A DNA stretch of 64,000 nucleotides, from positions 4,464,001-4,528,000 of the forward strand of contig NZ_OU963893.1 in NCBI RefSeq assembly GCF_918797525.1, given 5' to 3'. This document shows, in pieces, positions 10,312 to 21,345 of this stretch (within the stretch, counting starts at the first letter, position 1; the number at the start of each line of letters is the position of its first letter). The DNA comes from an unidentified bacterial endosymbiont. GTDB taxonomy: Bacteria > Pseudomonadota > Gammaproteobacteria > Enterobacterales > Enterobacteriaceae. The position numbers and the translations under genes are program-made. The notes below the pieces were generated by a model. It was not told the DNA's origin and searched no databases. It saw nothing but the letters and a program-made list of their open reading frames with translations.

Positions 10312-12753
10312 TTACTCCGCCTGCTGTTTTTTCGCGGCGCGCTTCGCTTTGGTCGCCGCCGCTATTTTCTGCGTCTTTGTGGACGGCTTTTTCGCTTTCC
10401 GGGCGTCTTTCTTCGCCGCCTTAGGCTTCTGTTTTTGCTCGCCACGGAACGCGCTGTCAGGCTCAAAGTTTACCTTTTTACCGGCCTGTCGACGTCGACC
10501 GCCTGCATTACCGTTTCCGCCTTTTTTCGCTTTCTCGCGCTCAGTTTTGCCCACGTTACGCGGGGCGCGCTCGCTGGAGATGAGGCTAAAGTCGATTTTA
10601 CGGTCGTCCATATTCACGGCTTCAACCTTCACCTCCACGCGGTCACCCAGGCGATAGGTCTGGCCGCCTGATTCGCCAATCAAGCGCTGGCCAACCTGGT
10701 CGTAACGGTAATAGTCGTTATCCAGGCTGGAAACGTGCACTAGACCGTCGATAAACAGCTCATCGAGGCGGACGAAAAAGCCAAAGCCGGTCACGCTGGC
10801 AATCACGCCTTTGAAGACGTTACCGACCTGATCGAGCATAAAGTCACACTTCAGCCAGTCAGCCACGTCGCGGGTCGCTTCATCGGCACGGCGTTCAGCC
10901 ATGGAGCAGTGCTGGCCCAATTGCAGCACTTCTTCCATTGAGTAGTGATAGCCGCCGGTTTCAGTTGTGTTCCCTTTATGACCCTGCTCCTGCGCCAGAA
11001 GATATTTGATCGCCCGGTGCAAAGAGAGGTCCGGATAACGGCGGATCGGCGAGGTAAAGTGGGCATAGGATTGCAGCGCCAGACCAAAGTGGCCGCGGTT
11101 TTCCGGATCGTAAATCGCCTGTTTCATAGAGCGCAGCAGCATTGTCTGCAGCATTTCTGCGTCAGGACGATCGCTGATGGACGTCAGCAGTTCAGCGTAA
11201 TCGCGTGGCTCTGGCTTGTTGCCGCCAGGCAGCTCCAGACCCAGTTCAGAAAGCACGGAACGGAACGAGGTGATGGCTTCCGTCGTGGGCTTATCGTGAA
11301 TACGGAACAGCGCCGGCTCTTTGGCTTTCTCAACGAAGCGTGCCGCTGAGATGTTCGCCAGGATCATGCACTCTTCAATCAGCTTGTGCGCATCGTTACG
11401 CTGGGTCTGCTCGATACGCTCAATACGCCGTTCGGCGTTGAAGATGAACTTCGCCTCTTCGCTCTCAAAGGAGATCCCGCCGCGCTCTTCACGAGCTTGC
11501 TCCAGCGTTTTGTAGAGGTTATGTAACTCTTCGATGTGTTTCACCAGCGGCGCGTACTGTTCACGCAGATCCCGGTCGCCCTGCAGCATATGCCAGACCT
11601 TAGTGTAGGTCAGACGCGCATGAGAGCTCATCACCGCTTCATAGAATTTATAGCCGGTCAGACGACCTTTGGTCGAGATGGTCATCTCACAGACCATACA
11701 GAGGCGGTCAACCTGCGGATTCAGGGAGCACAGCCCATTGGAGAGCACTTCCGGAAGCATAGGTACCACCTGAGACGGGAAGTACACCGATGTGCCACGG
11801 CTGCGCGCTTCGTTATCCAGCGGCGTATTTGAACGTACGTAATAGCTGACGTCCGCAATCGCTACCCATAAGCGCCAGCCGCCGCCGCGTTTTTTCTCAC
11901 AGTAGACGGCATCATCGAAGTCACGGGCATCTTCACCATCGATGGTAACTAACGGGAGATCGCGCAGATCCACGCGGCCTGCTTTAGCCTCTTCCGGTAC
12001 CTGTTCTTGAAGATCTTTGATCTGTTCTTCAACGGCTGTCGGCCAGACGTAGGGGATCTCATGGGTGCGCAGCGCCATATCGACCGCCATGCTGGTGCCC
12101 ATATTATCGCCCAGTACCTCAACAATTTTGCCTACCGCTTTGGTGCGCCGGGTTGGACGCTGGGTGAGTTCAACCACCACCACAAAGCCCATGCGTGCGC
12201 CCATTACCTCTTCAGGCGGGATCAGGATGTCGAAGCTCAGACGGCTGTCGTCCGGCACCACAAAGCCCACGCCCGCATCGGTGAAATAGCGGCCCACAAT
12301 CTGGCTGGTTTTTGGTACCAGTACGCGTACCACGCGCGCTTCCCGACGGCCTTTACGATCGGCACCCAGCGGCTGGGCCAGGATCTGGTCACCGTGGATA
12401 CACATCTTCATCTGTTCAGATGAGAGATAGAGATCGTCCTTGAGGCCTTCCACGCGCAGGAAACCGAAGCCATCGCGGTGACCAATGACGATGCCCTTCA
12501 GCAGGTCGAGGCGTTCTGGTAGCGCGTAGCACTGGCGGCGGGTAAAGACCAGTTGCCCGTCACGCTCCATGGCGCGCAGGCGACGGCGAAGGCCTTCAAG
12601 TTGCTCTTCACCTTCAATGTTTAATTCAACGGCAAGTTCTTCACGATTGGCGGGTTTTTCGCGTTTTGTTAAGTGTTCGATGATGAACTCGCGGCTGGGG
12701 ATAGGATTCGCGTATTTTTCAGCTTCGCGCTCCTGGAAAGGATCATGTGACAT
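10312..12753 (-). CDS. rnr: Ribonuclease R
   Basis: Processive 3'-to-5' exoribonuclease of the RNB family that degrades structured RNA and takes part in rRNA quality control, trans-translation and cold/stationary-phase survival. With the ATG at 12753 ([13 protein letters not shown] upstream) it has 813 residues, the E. coli length; the frame extends 14 codons further without support. Domains: N-terminal helix-turn-helix and cold-shock domains (~1-220), RNB catalytic domain with [12 protein letters not shown] (~270-600), S1 domain (~640-725), and a lysine/alanine-rich tail. It is downstream of nsrR in the same orientation. Confidence 0.97.
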   Translation of the reverse strand: MSHDPFQEREAEKYANPIPSREFIIEHLTKREKPANREELAVELNIEGEEQLEGLRRRLRAMERDGQLVFTRRQCYALPERLDLLKGIVIGHRDGFGFLRVEGLKDDLYLSSEQMKMCIHGDQILAQPLGADRKGRREARVVRVLVPKTSQIVGRYFTDAGVGFVVPDDSRLSFDILIPPEEVMGARMGFVVVVELTQRPTRRTKAVGKIVEVLGDNMGTSMAVDMALRTHEIPYVWPTAVEEQIKDLQEQVPEEAKAGRVDLRDLPLVTIDGEDARDFDDAVYCEKKRGGGWRLWVAIADVSYYVRSNTPLDNEARSRGTSVYFPSQVVPMLPEVLSNGLCSLNPQVDRLCMVCEMTISTKGRLTGYKFYEAVMSSHARLTYTKVWHMLQGDRDLREQYAPLVKHIEELHNLYKTLEQAREERGGISFESEEAKFIFNAERRIERIEQTQRNDAHKLIEECMILANISAARFVEKAKEPALFRIHDKPTTEAITSFRSVLSELGLELPGGNKPEPRDYAELLTSISDRPDAEMLQTMLLRSMKQAIYDPENRGHFGLALQSYAHFTSPIRRYPDLSLHRAIKYLLAQEQGHKGNTTETGGYHYSMEEVLQLGQHCSMAERRADEATRDVADWLKCDFMLDQVGNVFKGVIASVTGFGFFVRLDELFIDGLVHVSSLDNDYYRYDQVGQRLIGESGGQTYRLGDRVEVKVEAVNMDDRKIDFSLISSERAPRNVGKTEREKAKKGGNGNAGGRRRQAGKKVNFEPDSAFRGEQKQKPKAAKKDARKAKKPSTKTQKIAAATKAKRAAKKQQAE

Positions 12754-12791
12754 GTCGGTTCCTCCGTTGTCAGCTCCGGTGGAAATTTTCT

Positions 12792-13217
12792 TCATTCCAC
12801 CAGCAATAATTTATAAAGCGGTTGATTCTCTTCAACCAAATCGGCCAGCGTGTAGTTATCCAGTTCCTTGAGAAAACTTTGCACGGCCTTATAAAGTGCC
12901 TTTTTCAGGCGGCAAGCGGGGGTAATGTGGCAGAACTCGCTGCTGCAGTTCACCAGAGACAATGGCTCCAGTTCACGGACCACATCCCCGACACAAATAC
13001 TCTGTGCCGGTCTACCAAGGCGAATTCCCCCATTCTTCCCGCGAACGGCAGCAACGTATCCGGCACGACTAAGTTGATTGATTATTTTGACCATATGATT
13101 ACGGGACACACCGTAGACCTCTGTCACTTCAGAGATACTGGTCATCCTCCCATCGGGTAACGACGCCATGTAAATCAGCGCACGTAAGCCGTAATCGGTG
13201 AAACTTGTTAACTGCAC
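12792..13217 (-). CDS. nsrR: NsrR, nitric-oxide-sensing Rrf2-family repressor
   Basis: Iron-sulfur transcriptional repressor of nitric-oxide detoxification genes. The 141-residue protein has an N-terminal winged helix-turn-helix ([20 protein letters not shown]) and the three cluster cysteines at 91, 96 and 102 ([12 protein letters not shown]). It begins with GTG, as in E. coli. It is first in the nsrR-rnr-rlmB group and lies 38 bases before rnr. Confidence 0.96.
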   Translation of the reverse strand: MQLTSFTDYGLRALIYMASLPDGRMTSISEVTEVYGVSRNHMVKIINQLSRAGYVAAVRGKNGGIRLGRPAQSICVGDVVRELEPLSLVNCSSEFCHITPACRLKKALYKAVQSFLKELDNYTLADLVEENQPLYKLLLVE

Positions 13218-13356
13218 ATCAACCTCAGGAAAAGGGAAAACGCGGTCAAACCGCTGAGATATTCATTAATGATGATAAACCAGCCAGATAGTTGGCGGCT
13301 AATTTATTTGACAGGCGGGACTAAAAAGTGGGGGATCCGGGTGGCGCTAAGCTTAT

Positions 13357-13384
13357 CTGGCCTACGGGTCTCCCCGCAGGCCAG
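13357..13384 (-). terminator. Stem-loop after purA (possible terminator)
   Basis: CTGGCCTACGGG (13357-13368) and CCCGCAGGCCAG (13373-13384) pair over 12 positions with one mismatch, 12 bases beyond the purA stop. No T-run follows directly on the minus strand. The adjoining GGGTGGCGCTAAGCTTATCT resembles a decayed REP unit, so this may be a repeat remnant acting as transcript end. Confidence 0.45.
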
Positions 13385-13396
13385 CGGTAACGAAGA

Positions 13397-14785
<1,389 letters not shown>

Positions 14786-14796
14786 CTACTTTTCGT

Positions 14797-14994
14797 TCAG
14801 CCAATCGTTTTCCTCAACATGTAGTAGATCACGATGCCAGCCACCACAAGACCACCGCCAAAGCGGCGTAAAATCGTGTCCGGCAGTTGGCTCAGGGTAG
14901 CGATCATCCGCCGCCATGCGCGGGGATAAAGCATCGGGCCAAGGCCTTCAAGGACCAGAACGAGGGCCAGCGCCAGCCAGATCGTTGAATTCAT
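14797..14994 (-). CDS. yjeT: YjeT, small membrane protein (DUF2065)
   Basis: A 65-residue inner-membrane protein with two hydrophobic helices (LALALVLVLEGLGPML and GGLVVAGIVIYYML), same length as E. coli YjeT. Function unknown. In E. coli it lies directly between hflC and purA. Here the hflC side is displaced by the 11.5-kb peptide/acyl cluster, while the purA side is intact. An AAGGA ribosome site precedes the ATG. Confidence 0.9.
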   Translation of the reverse strand: MNSTIWLALALVLVLEGLGPMLYPRAWRRMIATLSQLPDTILRRFGGGLVVAGIVIYYMLRKTIG

Positions 14995-15011
14995 ATTGCT
15001 TCCTTTATAAA

Positions 15012-15032
15012 ACTGCCTGCGGTGCAGGCAGT
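15012..15032 (-). terminator. Stem-loop at the end of the peptide/acyl operon
   Basis: ACTGCCTGC (15012-15020) pairs perfectly with GCAGGCAGT (15024-15032), 8 bases past the stop of the last cluster gene. On the minus strand the stem is followed by TTTATAAAGGA, a short T-rich run that merges into the yjeT ribosome site. It may act as a leaky terminator between the inserted operon and yjeT. Confidence 0.5.
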
Positions 15033-15040
15033 CGTGATAG

Positions 15041-15793
15041 CTAGAGGCTCATCCCTCCGTCAACCGTCAGGCACTGACCGGTTATCCACGGGCTCTCATC
15101 TGACATTAAAAACTGCACGGCTGAGACCACATCTTCCGGCTTACCGATACGCCGAAGAGGAATTTGGCGAGCCAGTACTTTAAACTTGTCGGCTGGCATT
15201 GTCTTTAACATCTCGCTGTCAATCATACCGGGCGCCACACAATTGACACGCAGGCCGAAACGTCCCACTTCCAGCGCCAGCGAACGGCATAAGCCAATCA
15301 TCGCCGCTTTACTCGCGCTGTAAGCAGTCTGGCCCACATTGCCTCTCACCGCGCCCGACACAGACGAGATAAAGACCACAGCCCCCTTGCCCTGCGCCAT
15401 CATTGAGGGCAGCAAAACCTGATTCCAGTAAAATAACGCATTCAGATTGGTGTTCATTACCTGGCGCCATCTCTCCCCCGTTTGCGAGATATGTAAAGCA
15501 TCCAGCGTAACGCCTGCATTATGTACAACCCCGACGGGTGCCCCGAGGCGCTCTACCAGCATGGCTCCCGTTTGCCCAACCAATGCATCGTTGCCGCCAT
15601 CGCATTGTATGGCCTCAACCGACCCGCCTGCTTCAGCGCAGTGCGCGAGGGTATCAAGGCAGGCTTGTTGATCGTTATGCCAAGTAAAGACGACATGCAC
15701 CTGCGTTGAAAACGCCGTGACCAAAGCCCGGCCTATCCCCTTGCTTCCGCCGGTTATCAGCACCCAGGGCCGTAAGAAATCATGCTTTACCAT
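15041..15793 (-). CDS. FabG-like 3-oxoacyl-ACP reductase (cluster gene 11)
   Basis: Short-chain dehydrogenase expected to reduce a 3-ketoacyl-ACP with NADPH. Numbering below is for the frame opening with TTG at 15799: nucleotide-binding TGGSKGIG at 16-23, NAG at 94-96, catalytic Ser146, Tyr160 and Lys164 (YSASK), and C-terminal TGQCLTVDGG. I prefer the ATG at 15793 (MVKHDFLR, 250 residues), which overlaps the upstream acyl carrier protein gene by 14 bases and suggests translational coupling. It differs clearly from housekeeping FabG, has one extra residue between Ser and Tyr, and is the last gene of the operon. With the neighbouring ketosynthase, dehydratase and ACP it completes an elongation cycle except for an enoyl reductase, which I do not see, so unsaturated or 3-hydroxy products are possible. 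Confidence 0.85.
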   Translation of the reverse strand: MVKHDFLRPWVLITGGSKGIGRALVTAFSTQVHVVFTWHNDQQACLDTLAHCAEAGGSVEAIQCDGGNDALVGQTGAMLVERLGAPVGVVHNAGVTLDALHISQTGERWRQVMNTNLNALFYWNQVLLPSMMAQGKGAVVFISSVSGAVRGNVGQTAYSASKAAMIGLCRSLALEVGRFGLRVNCVAPGMIDSEMLKTMPADKFKVLARQIPLRRIGKPEDVVSAVQFLMSDESPWITGQCLTVDGGMSL

Positions 15794-16028
15794 CGGCAAT
15801 GACCTGACAAAGCTGTCCCAGCGTAATGTCCGGGTGATTAATAAAGAGTTCAGGCGTCAGCGTGATCGCAAAATCACGTTTCACCGTAACCATCATTTCG
15901 ACATAGTCCAGGCTATCAAGCTCCAGCTCGCTGAGCCGGGTCTCGGGTGCCAGCGTTTCTGCCTCTAAATCTTTGACGTCGGCCAGCAGACCAACAATGT
16001 TGGCCCACACTTGCGAAGAGTTTTCCAT
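15780..16028 (-). CDS. Acyl carrier protein (cluster gene 10)
   Basis: An 82-residue acidic carrier protein whose 4'-phosphopantetheine attachment site is Ser39 in ELDSLDYVEM. It would carry the growing acyl chain for the cluster's ketosynthase, reductase and dehydratase and hand it to an acyltransferase. Its sequence is far from housekeeping AcpP. No phosphopantetheinyl transferase is in the cluster, so a chromosomal one must activate it. It starts 12 bases after the dehydratase stop and overlaps the reductase start. Confidence 0.9.
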   Translation of the reverse strand: MENSSQVWANIVGLLADVKDLEAETLAPETRLSELELDSLDYVEMMVTVKRDFAITLTPELFINHPDITLGQLCQVIADGKA

Positions 16029-16040
16029 GTAATGTCCTTA

Positions 16041-16805
16041 TTAGTTTGAAACGGCCACAGGCCAGGTTTTTAGCGTCACGGCTGTCGTCATCACCATTTT
16101 TCCTTCAGACAGGCAGGCGGCACGCATCTGTAAAATAAAACCATTCTGGCGGTCGCCCATCACCAGCGATGGGAGGGGAGCACAAGTCAGAACAGGGGGA
16201 AGGGCCGGTAAAGAAAAAAGATCGTACGTAAGCCAGATGTCGTGGTGAGTTTGCACGATGGGTAGCAACAGAAAGACGTCCCCCAGCGTTTGGGCCTGGA
16301 GTTCAGGCAGCACGCGGTGGACGACAGCCATTGATTCCGGGGCATCAACGATCAGTTTAAAAAGCAGTGCATCGAGATAACACCAGTCGCGTCGCGAGAA
16401 GGGATAGCGGAACGTGTTATCGGTTTTTAACGGCCTTAGAGACAGGTCCGCTGGTGTGACAAACGGGTTCGCTTTCTCCTCAAGGCGGCCGCTGAAACAA
16501 CAGATTCCCGTTGAGGAATGACGGATTTCGCCTTGAACGCCCCTGGTGTCGGGCAATGCCGTCAGCGCGTAGGAGGTATCGGTCAACAAAGGCTGACGTA
16601 AACGGATCCCACAGTGCAGCTCGCCTGCGCGGGTCGCTTTCCACGAGTGCGCCATCTGCTGTTTGAGATCCCACATCGCGCGCATACCGTGAACGGTAAC
16701 ATCGTCAGCGCCTGCCGCCTGCGCGGCCGCACGGTCGAAATGAATGGGGTTGTGATCCCCGGAAAAAACAGCCCAGCGCTGCGCATCTTCTGACGTCCAT
16801 TTCAT
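16041..16805 (-). CDS. MaoC/hotdog-fold 3-hydroxyacyl dehydratase-like protein (cluster gene 9)
   Basis: A 254-residue protein with the hydratase-2 signature FSGDHNPIHFD at residues 14-24 (Asp17 and His22 in the positions of the catalytic pair) followed by VHGM at 37-40. The protein is long enough for two hotdog folds; only the first carries the motif, as in eukaryotic-type double-hotdog hydratases in which one half is catalytic. The likely role is dehydration of a 3-hydroxyacyl-ACP to an enoyl-ACP. Its ATG overlaps the ketosynthase stop (ATGA). An acyl-chain hydratase acting in the reverse direction cannot be excluded. Confidence 0.75.
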   Translation of the reverse strand: MKWTSEDAQRWAVFSGDHNPIHFDRAAAQAAGADDVTVHGMRAMWDLKQQMAHSWKATRAGELHCGIRLRQPLLTDTSYALTALPDTRGVQGEIRHSSTGICCFSGRLEEKANPFVTPADLSLRPLKTDNTFRYPFSRRDWCYLDALLFKLIVDAPESMAVVHRVLPELQAQTLGDVFLLLPIVQTHHDIWLTYDLFSLPALPPVLTCAPLPSLVMGDRQNGFILQMRAACLSEGKMVMTTAVTLKTWPVAVSN

Positions 16806-18055
16806 TGTTCAGCCCGCCTCAGAACCAGTGCCGCATTGGCGCCGCCAAAGCCAAAGCTGAGATTCAGAGCGTAGGTAAGGGTGGCCTGTCGATGCCCCTC
16901 GGCGACGAAATCGAGATCGCATTGCGGATCGGCACTACTCAAATGGTGAGTGGCAGGCACAGTGCCGTGCCGTATTGCCTGCAGGCAAACAATGGTTTCA
17001 AAGCTACCGGCCGCTGCGATCAAATGCCCTGAGTAGGATTTTGTGCTAGAGACGGGGATACGATAAGCCGCGTCGCCAAAAGCCAGTTTGATTGCCTCAC
17101 ATGCGTTCTTATCGTTGAGCTGGGTTGAGGTGCCGTGAGCGTTAATGTAATCAACGTCATCATGCGCTATGCCCGCCTGCTGAAGAGCAAACGCAATCGT
17201 CGCCACTCTTGCCAGTTTATCGTCCGCTGGTGCGGTAAAGTCGGTGGCATCGGAGAAATTTCCATACCCCACAATTTCGCCCAACAGCGTCGCGCCGCGG
17301 GCAATAGCAGACTCCCGTTCTTCCAGACACACTACGGCTGCGCCTTCCGATAAGACGAATCCACTGCGGTTGAGGCTGAATGGGCAGCACGCCCGGGTGA
17401 TGTCCTCCTGCTCGCGGCTCAGCGCACGCAGAATATCGATATTCCAGATAGAGGTATTACTGCGCAGCGACTCGCCGCCGCCCGCCAGCATCATGGATGC
17501 CCGTCCAGAGCGGATAGCCTCAAAGGCGTCGCCGATGGCAATAGTCCCCGTGGCACAGGCCGCCACGGGAGTATTTTGATATCCCCTCAATCCCCAAAAC
17601 TGACTGCATGCCGCCGTTGCCACATTGGGCATCGAAAAAATACAACCAAAGGTCGAGCCGAGTCCCGTATCACGGTATTGATCGTGATTGGCAATCGATT
17701 CATCTTGCCCAGCCCAGCCGGTGCCGATGATCGCGCCGCATGCGGTATCGGGGTAATAGTCCTGAGGATGGCCATCGCCAAACGCTTGTTCTATCGCCTC
17801 TTTTGCCGCCGCCATGGACAGGCGGGCAAACCGGGGTAAACGTCGGCGAATAGATGCCGGAACAAAGCGAATCTCGGGTTCATTTTCCAGCTCACCATAA
17901 AAGCAGGAATGAATACCTGCGGCGGAAAGATTGTGTTTTTGGTAGCCTAAGCGATAATCCATAATGGACTGCCAGCTCTGTGCGGCACTCATGCCCAGCG
18001 GCGTAACGGCGCCATATCCTGTTACGACGACCCTGCGTATCTGTTGTTTAATCAT
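16802..18055 (-). CDS. Beta-ketoacyl-ACP synthase, FabF-like (cluster gene 8)
   Basis: A 417-residue condensing enzyme of the thiolase superfamily with an intact Cys-His-His triad: Cys167 (VAACATG), His307 (NAHGTSTQLND) and His344 (TKSYSGHLIAAAG), plus Lys339. It would extend an ACP-bound chain with malonyl units. The active-site surroundings (ACATG, YSGH in place of the usual MTGH) and the long N-terminal divergence place it outside the housekeeping FabF/FabB group; similar enzymes occur in aryl-polyene and related clusters. Both ends overlap neighbours by 4 bases (ATGA), so it is translationally coupled to the efflux lipoprotein gene upstream and the dehydratase downstream. Confidence 0.88.
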   Translation of the reverse strand: MIKQQIRRVVVTGYGAVTPLGMSAAQSWQSIMDYRLGYQKHNLSAAGIHSCFYGELENEPEIRFVPASIRRRLPRFARLSMAAAKEAIEQAFGDGHPQDYYPDTACGAIIGTGWAGQDESIANHDQYRDTGLGSTFGCIFSMPNVATAACSQFWGLRGYQNTPVAACATGTIAIGDAFEAIRSGRASMMLAGGGESLRSNTSIWNIDILRALSREQEDITRACCPFSLNRSGFVLSEGAAVVCLEERESAIARGATLLGEIVGYGNFSDATDFTAPADDKLARVATIAFALQQAGIAHDDVDYINAHGTSTQLNDKNACEAIKLAFGDAAYRIPVSSTKSYSGHLIAAAGSFETIVCLQAIRHGTVPATHHLSSADPQCDLDFVAEGHRQATLTYALNLSFGFGGANAALVLRRAEQ

Positions 18056-19434
18056 GTTCCCTCATTATTCCGGTTGACGGATGTTCCTGTTTCTTCCTGA
18101 TTGAACGTAAGCCATAACGTCAGAGCGCTGGTGAGATAGTCGTAGTTCACACTCTGCAGCGTATTCTTCGCCAGTAGCCATGCGCTTTCTGCATTTAGCG
18201 CATCCTGGAGGCTGGTTTCTCCCTGCGCATAGCGCATTTTTTCCTGCTGCCACAACGCCTGGCTAAGCTCCAGATTACGGTTGTTCATGTTGTACTGGTT
18301 AAGCGCGTGCCGGCTGTCGGAATAGGCATCTTCTGTATCAGCTAATGCTTTCCAGATGGCGGTGCGAAAGTCCGCTTGTGCAGCCTTAACATCCAGATCG
18401 GCGTTCTCAACGGTCAGCATGACCTTATCCCACTGCAGGAAGGGAAGAGCCACGCTTGCTGATACAGTTCGGGACGGATGGGCAAACCAGAGCGAAAACA
18501 TGCTGCTGGCCGATCCCAGCGCGCTGCTCAGGCTCAGGGTCGGATAGAAATTAAGCCTGGCGACATCCGATCCCGCCAGGGACGCCCGGAGCTGCATCTC
18601 GGCTTTACGTACATCCGGCCGGTTGGAAAGTGCCTGTAAGGGGATCGCCTCTGGGCCAGAAACCGTCCCGGCATCCGGCAACCCGACTCTCTCAGGCTGT
18701 TGCTGACGTGGACTGCTATCAAAGAGAATGGATAACGCATGCCTGTCGCGGCTACGCTTCGCCAGCAACGCATCGCGCGACAGCGCTAACTGAAGGACGC
18801 TTTGCTCTGCGCGATAACAATCGCTGGCTGAAACCTCCCCCGCACGGTATTTTTGTTCAACCAGGTTAACCAGCTGTTGGCTAATCGCAATCTGCGCATC
18901 GTAATTTTCCAACTGGGCATTACTTAACGCTATCGTCCAGTAGAGCTCCGCCGTGGTTTTGATTAACGACAACGCCGTTGCGCTTCGATCGTAATCACTG
19001 GCCTGAGCTTGCCATACGCTCTGGTCACGCTGGCGGGCAAGTTTGCCCCATAAATCAATCTCCCAGCTTAATGACGTGTCGCTTTGCCAGCTTTCGGTGC
19101 TGTATTGCTTAGGCTTTAACTGTTGGCTGTTAGCCACGGTGGTAGTTGCAGAAATACCGGGAAAACGGGCTTCGTCCGCCAGCCCGGCCGCAAGCCATGC
19201 CTGGCGCAAGCGAAACCCGGCAACGGCTAAATCATTATTGTTGGACAATACGTCCTGGATGAGTTGTGACAGAACCGGATCGTTAAAATGCCCCGTTACC
19301 CGTGTCGCCTGCTGCATCACGCTTTTTCCGCTGGTGGTTGAACGCCAGTCGTCCTGTTTCCCGTCGGGTGAAGGCAGCGTAGGGCTCGCACAGCCAAACA
19401 GCAGTGCCGTCAGAAGTAATATGCCGCGCTTCAT
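18052..19434 (-). CDS. Outer-membrane efflux lipoprotein, TolC/NodT family (cluster gene 7)
   Basis: A 460-residue outer-membrane channel subunit. The N-terminus is a lipoprotein signal with lipobox LLFGC (Cys15). Two repeated coiled-coil/strand units of the OEP family follow (NNNDLAVAGFRLRQAWLAAG near 70; SNRPDVRKAEMQLRASLAGS near 280, the conserved RPD motif of this family). Together with the upstream MacA- and MacB-like proteins it would form a tripartite pump across both membranes. Being cluster-encoded, it may replace the general TolC for this substrate. It overlaps macB-like and ketosynthase genes by 4 bases each. Confidence 0.9.
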   Translation of the reverse strand: MKRGILLLTALLFGCASPTLPSPDGKQDDWRSTTSGKSVMQQATRVTGHFNDPVLSQLIQDVLSNNNDLAVAGFRLRQAWLAAGLADEARFPGISATTTVANSQQLKPKQYSTESWQSDTSLSWEIDLWGKLARQRDQSVWQAQASDYDRSATALSLIKTTAELYWTIALSNAQLENYDAQIAISQQLVNLVEQKYRAGEVSASDCYRAEQSVLQLALSRDALLAKRSRDRHALSILFDSSPRQQQPERVGLPDAGTVSGPEAIPLQALSNRPDVRKAEMQLRASLAGSDVARLNFYPTLSLSSALGSASSMFSLWFAHPSRTVSASVALPFLQWDKVMLTVENADLDVKAAQADFRTAIWKALADTEDAYSDSRHALNQYNMNNRNLELSQALWQQEKMRYAQGETSLQDALNAESAWLLAKNTLQSVNYDYLTSALTLWLTFNQEETGTSVNRNNEGT

Positions 19435-21344
19435 TCTCTGGATATCGCCTCTACAGGATCGAGCCTTGCCGCGTTACGTGCCGGGAAGAAACCGAACACA
19501 ATCCCCGTCAATGTCGAAATGATAAATGCGCCAAGAACCGGCGTAAGCCCCACGATCATGGCGATGTTGGGGGCCACCTGCCCAACGATCGCAGACGTCA
19601 GCAGTGAAAGCAGGATCCCCAGCAAGCCGCCAAGCAGACAGAGCACCACTGATTCAGTGAGAAACTGTCGCAGAATGTCATGCCGGTTTGCCCCCACGGC
19701 CAGACGTATACCGATTTCCCGGGTGCGTTCCGAAACGGAAACGAGCATCACGTTCATCACGCCAATGCCACCCACCACTAACGAGATACAGGCAATGGCC
19801 GTAATCAATAAACTTAATGAAGATGAGGCACTGCTCACCGCACTCAGGACCTGTTGATTCGTTTTGACCTGGATGCGGTCGCTGCCATGTCTGGCAGCCA
19901 GCGCAGCGGCAATATTGTTGGCCGCCTTGCTCTCCGGATAGCTGTCTATAACCCGGACATCAATCTGATTAACCGAAGCGCCCGGGGCAATTCGCTGCAT
20001 CATGGCGGTAAAAGGGACAAAAAATTGCCCATCTCCCGCCTGTCCCGCGTTTCTGATAAGGCCTACGACACGCCAGAGCGTGTTATCAATAGTGACAAGC
20101 TGTCCAACCACATTATCCGCAGCCGCCGGGAACAGTTTGTCGCGTGCATTCTCATCGATAACGACCACCGGGCTTGCGGCCGACTGCTCTGCGACCGAAA
20201 AGAGCGCCCCCTGGAGGACTTCCCGATCATTCATCGCAAACCACTCTCGTCCCACCCCCAGAATGCTCATTGAGCTTGTGCGCGACAGACTCGCTACCGG
20301 CATGTTCTGCCCGATCAGCGCAGAAACTTCACGAACAAAAGGCCAGCGCTTTAACTCGCGCACATCCTCTTCATTCAGCACGTCGTAGTAATAATTGCCT
20401 TGTGGATCGGTACCCGGCTGGATATCAATTTTGTGCGCTCCCAGACGAGCAATATCGCTCAATACTTTTTCTCTCGCGCCTTCACCAATCGCCACGGTAT
20501 TGACCACCGCCATAATGCCGATAATGATGCCGAGCATAGAGAGAAAGGCACGTACCCGGTGCCCTGTGAGAGCAAGCCAGGCCGTGATAATGGCATCGCG
20601 GAAGCTAAAGCGGGCGCACTGCACGTGTGGTAAAGAGAGGAGCGTGGCGCTGCCCTGCCTGTCCGTTGTACGCACTGCAGCGATCCTGCCATCCTCCAGA
20701 TAGATCTGCCGTTGCGCTTGCGCGGCAATGTGGGCATCGTGGGTCACAATCACTATCGTATGCCCCTCGCGATGCAGTTCATCCAGCAGCGTCATGACCT
20801 CCTGCCCGTTCTGTTTGTCCAGAGCGCCAGTGGGTTCATCGGCCAGAATGATAGGGGCGCCATTCATTAATGCCCGGGCAATGCCGGTACGCTGTTGCTG
20901 GCCGCCAGAAAGTTGATTGGGTAAATGACGCATTTTTTGCGCCATTCCCAAACGCGTCATCAGTTGCTGTGCTCGCTCCTGCGCTTGCGAATTCGGCTGA
21001 GTCGTGTACCGGGCAGGCATCGTCACGTTATCAATCGCCGTTAACCAGGGCAAAAGCTGATAGCGCTGAAAAATGAAACCAATATATTTCTGCCGACACT
21101 CAGCCAGACGATCGTGAGACATCCGCCGGGTATCTTCACCAAACAGCACCATATGCCCTGCATCTGGTTTGTCCAGGCAGCCTATGATGTTCATCAACGT
21201 GGATTTACCCGACCCCGAAGGGCCAACAATCGCGACCATCTCTCCCTGATGAATTGTCAGATTGATCTCTGACAGTACCGTATTGGTTTCGCCATTGATG
21301 ACATAATCCTTGCGGATGTTCTCAAGATGGATGGCAACAGGCAT
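19431..21344 (-). CDS. MacB-like ABC transporter (ATPase fused to FtsX-type permease; cluster gene 6)
   Basis: A 637-residue inner-membrane mechanotransmission ABC protein. The N-terminal ATPase has Walker A GPSGSGKST, signature LSGGQQQR, Walker B ILADEPTGALD and switch VTHD. After a first TM near 275 comes a large periplasmic domain, then three TMs at the C-terminus with the FtsX/MacB stretch ERTREIGIRLAVGA. I start it at the ATG at 21344 (MPVAIHLENIRKDY), which has GGAG 6 bases upstream and follows the macA-like stop by one base; the frame is open to 21419. MacB proteins extrude substrates from the periplasm, not the cytoplasm, so this unit would act after the C39 exporter, or serve as self-protection. 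Confidence 0.92.
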   Translation of the reverse strand: MPVAIHLENIRKDYVINGETNTVLSEINLTIHQGEMVAIVGPSGSGKSTLMNIIGCLDKPDAGHMVLFGEDTRRMSHDRLAECRQKYIGFIFQRYQLLPWLTAIDNVTMPARYTTQPNSQAQERAQQLMTRLGMAQKMRHLPNQLSGGQQQRTGIARALMNGAPIILADEPTGALDKQNGQEVMTLLDELHREGHTIVIVTHDAHIAAQAQRQIYLEDGRIAAVRTTDRQGSATLLSLPHVQCARFSFRDAIITAWLALTGHRVRAFLSMLGIIIGIMAVVNTVAIGEGAREKVLSDIARLGAHKIDIQPGTDPQGNYYYDVLNEEDVRELKRWPFVREVSALIGQNMPVASLSRTSSMSILGVGREWFAMNDREVLQGALFSVAEQSAASPVVVIDENARDKLFPAAADNVVGQLVTIDNTLWRVVGLIRNAGQAGDGQFFVPFTAMMQRIAPGASVNQIDVRVIDSYPESKAANNIAAALAARHGSDRIQVKTNQQVLSAVSSASSSLSLLITAIACISLVVGGIGVMNVMLVSVSERTREIGIRLAVGANRHDILRQFLTESVVLCLLGGLLGILLSLLTSAIVGQVAPNIAMIVGLTPVLGAFIISTLTGIVFGFFPARNAARLDPVEAISRE

Positions 21345-21345
21345 C

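Noticed and set aside
15041..18055. Interpretation as an aryl-polyene locus
   Set aside because: Known aryl-polyene loci are larger, with multiple ketosynthases, ACPs, an ammonia-lyase and an MMPL-type exporter; only four such genes are here and they are joined to a peptide exporter.
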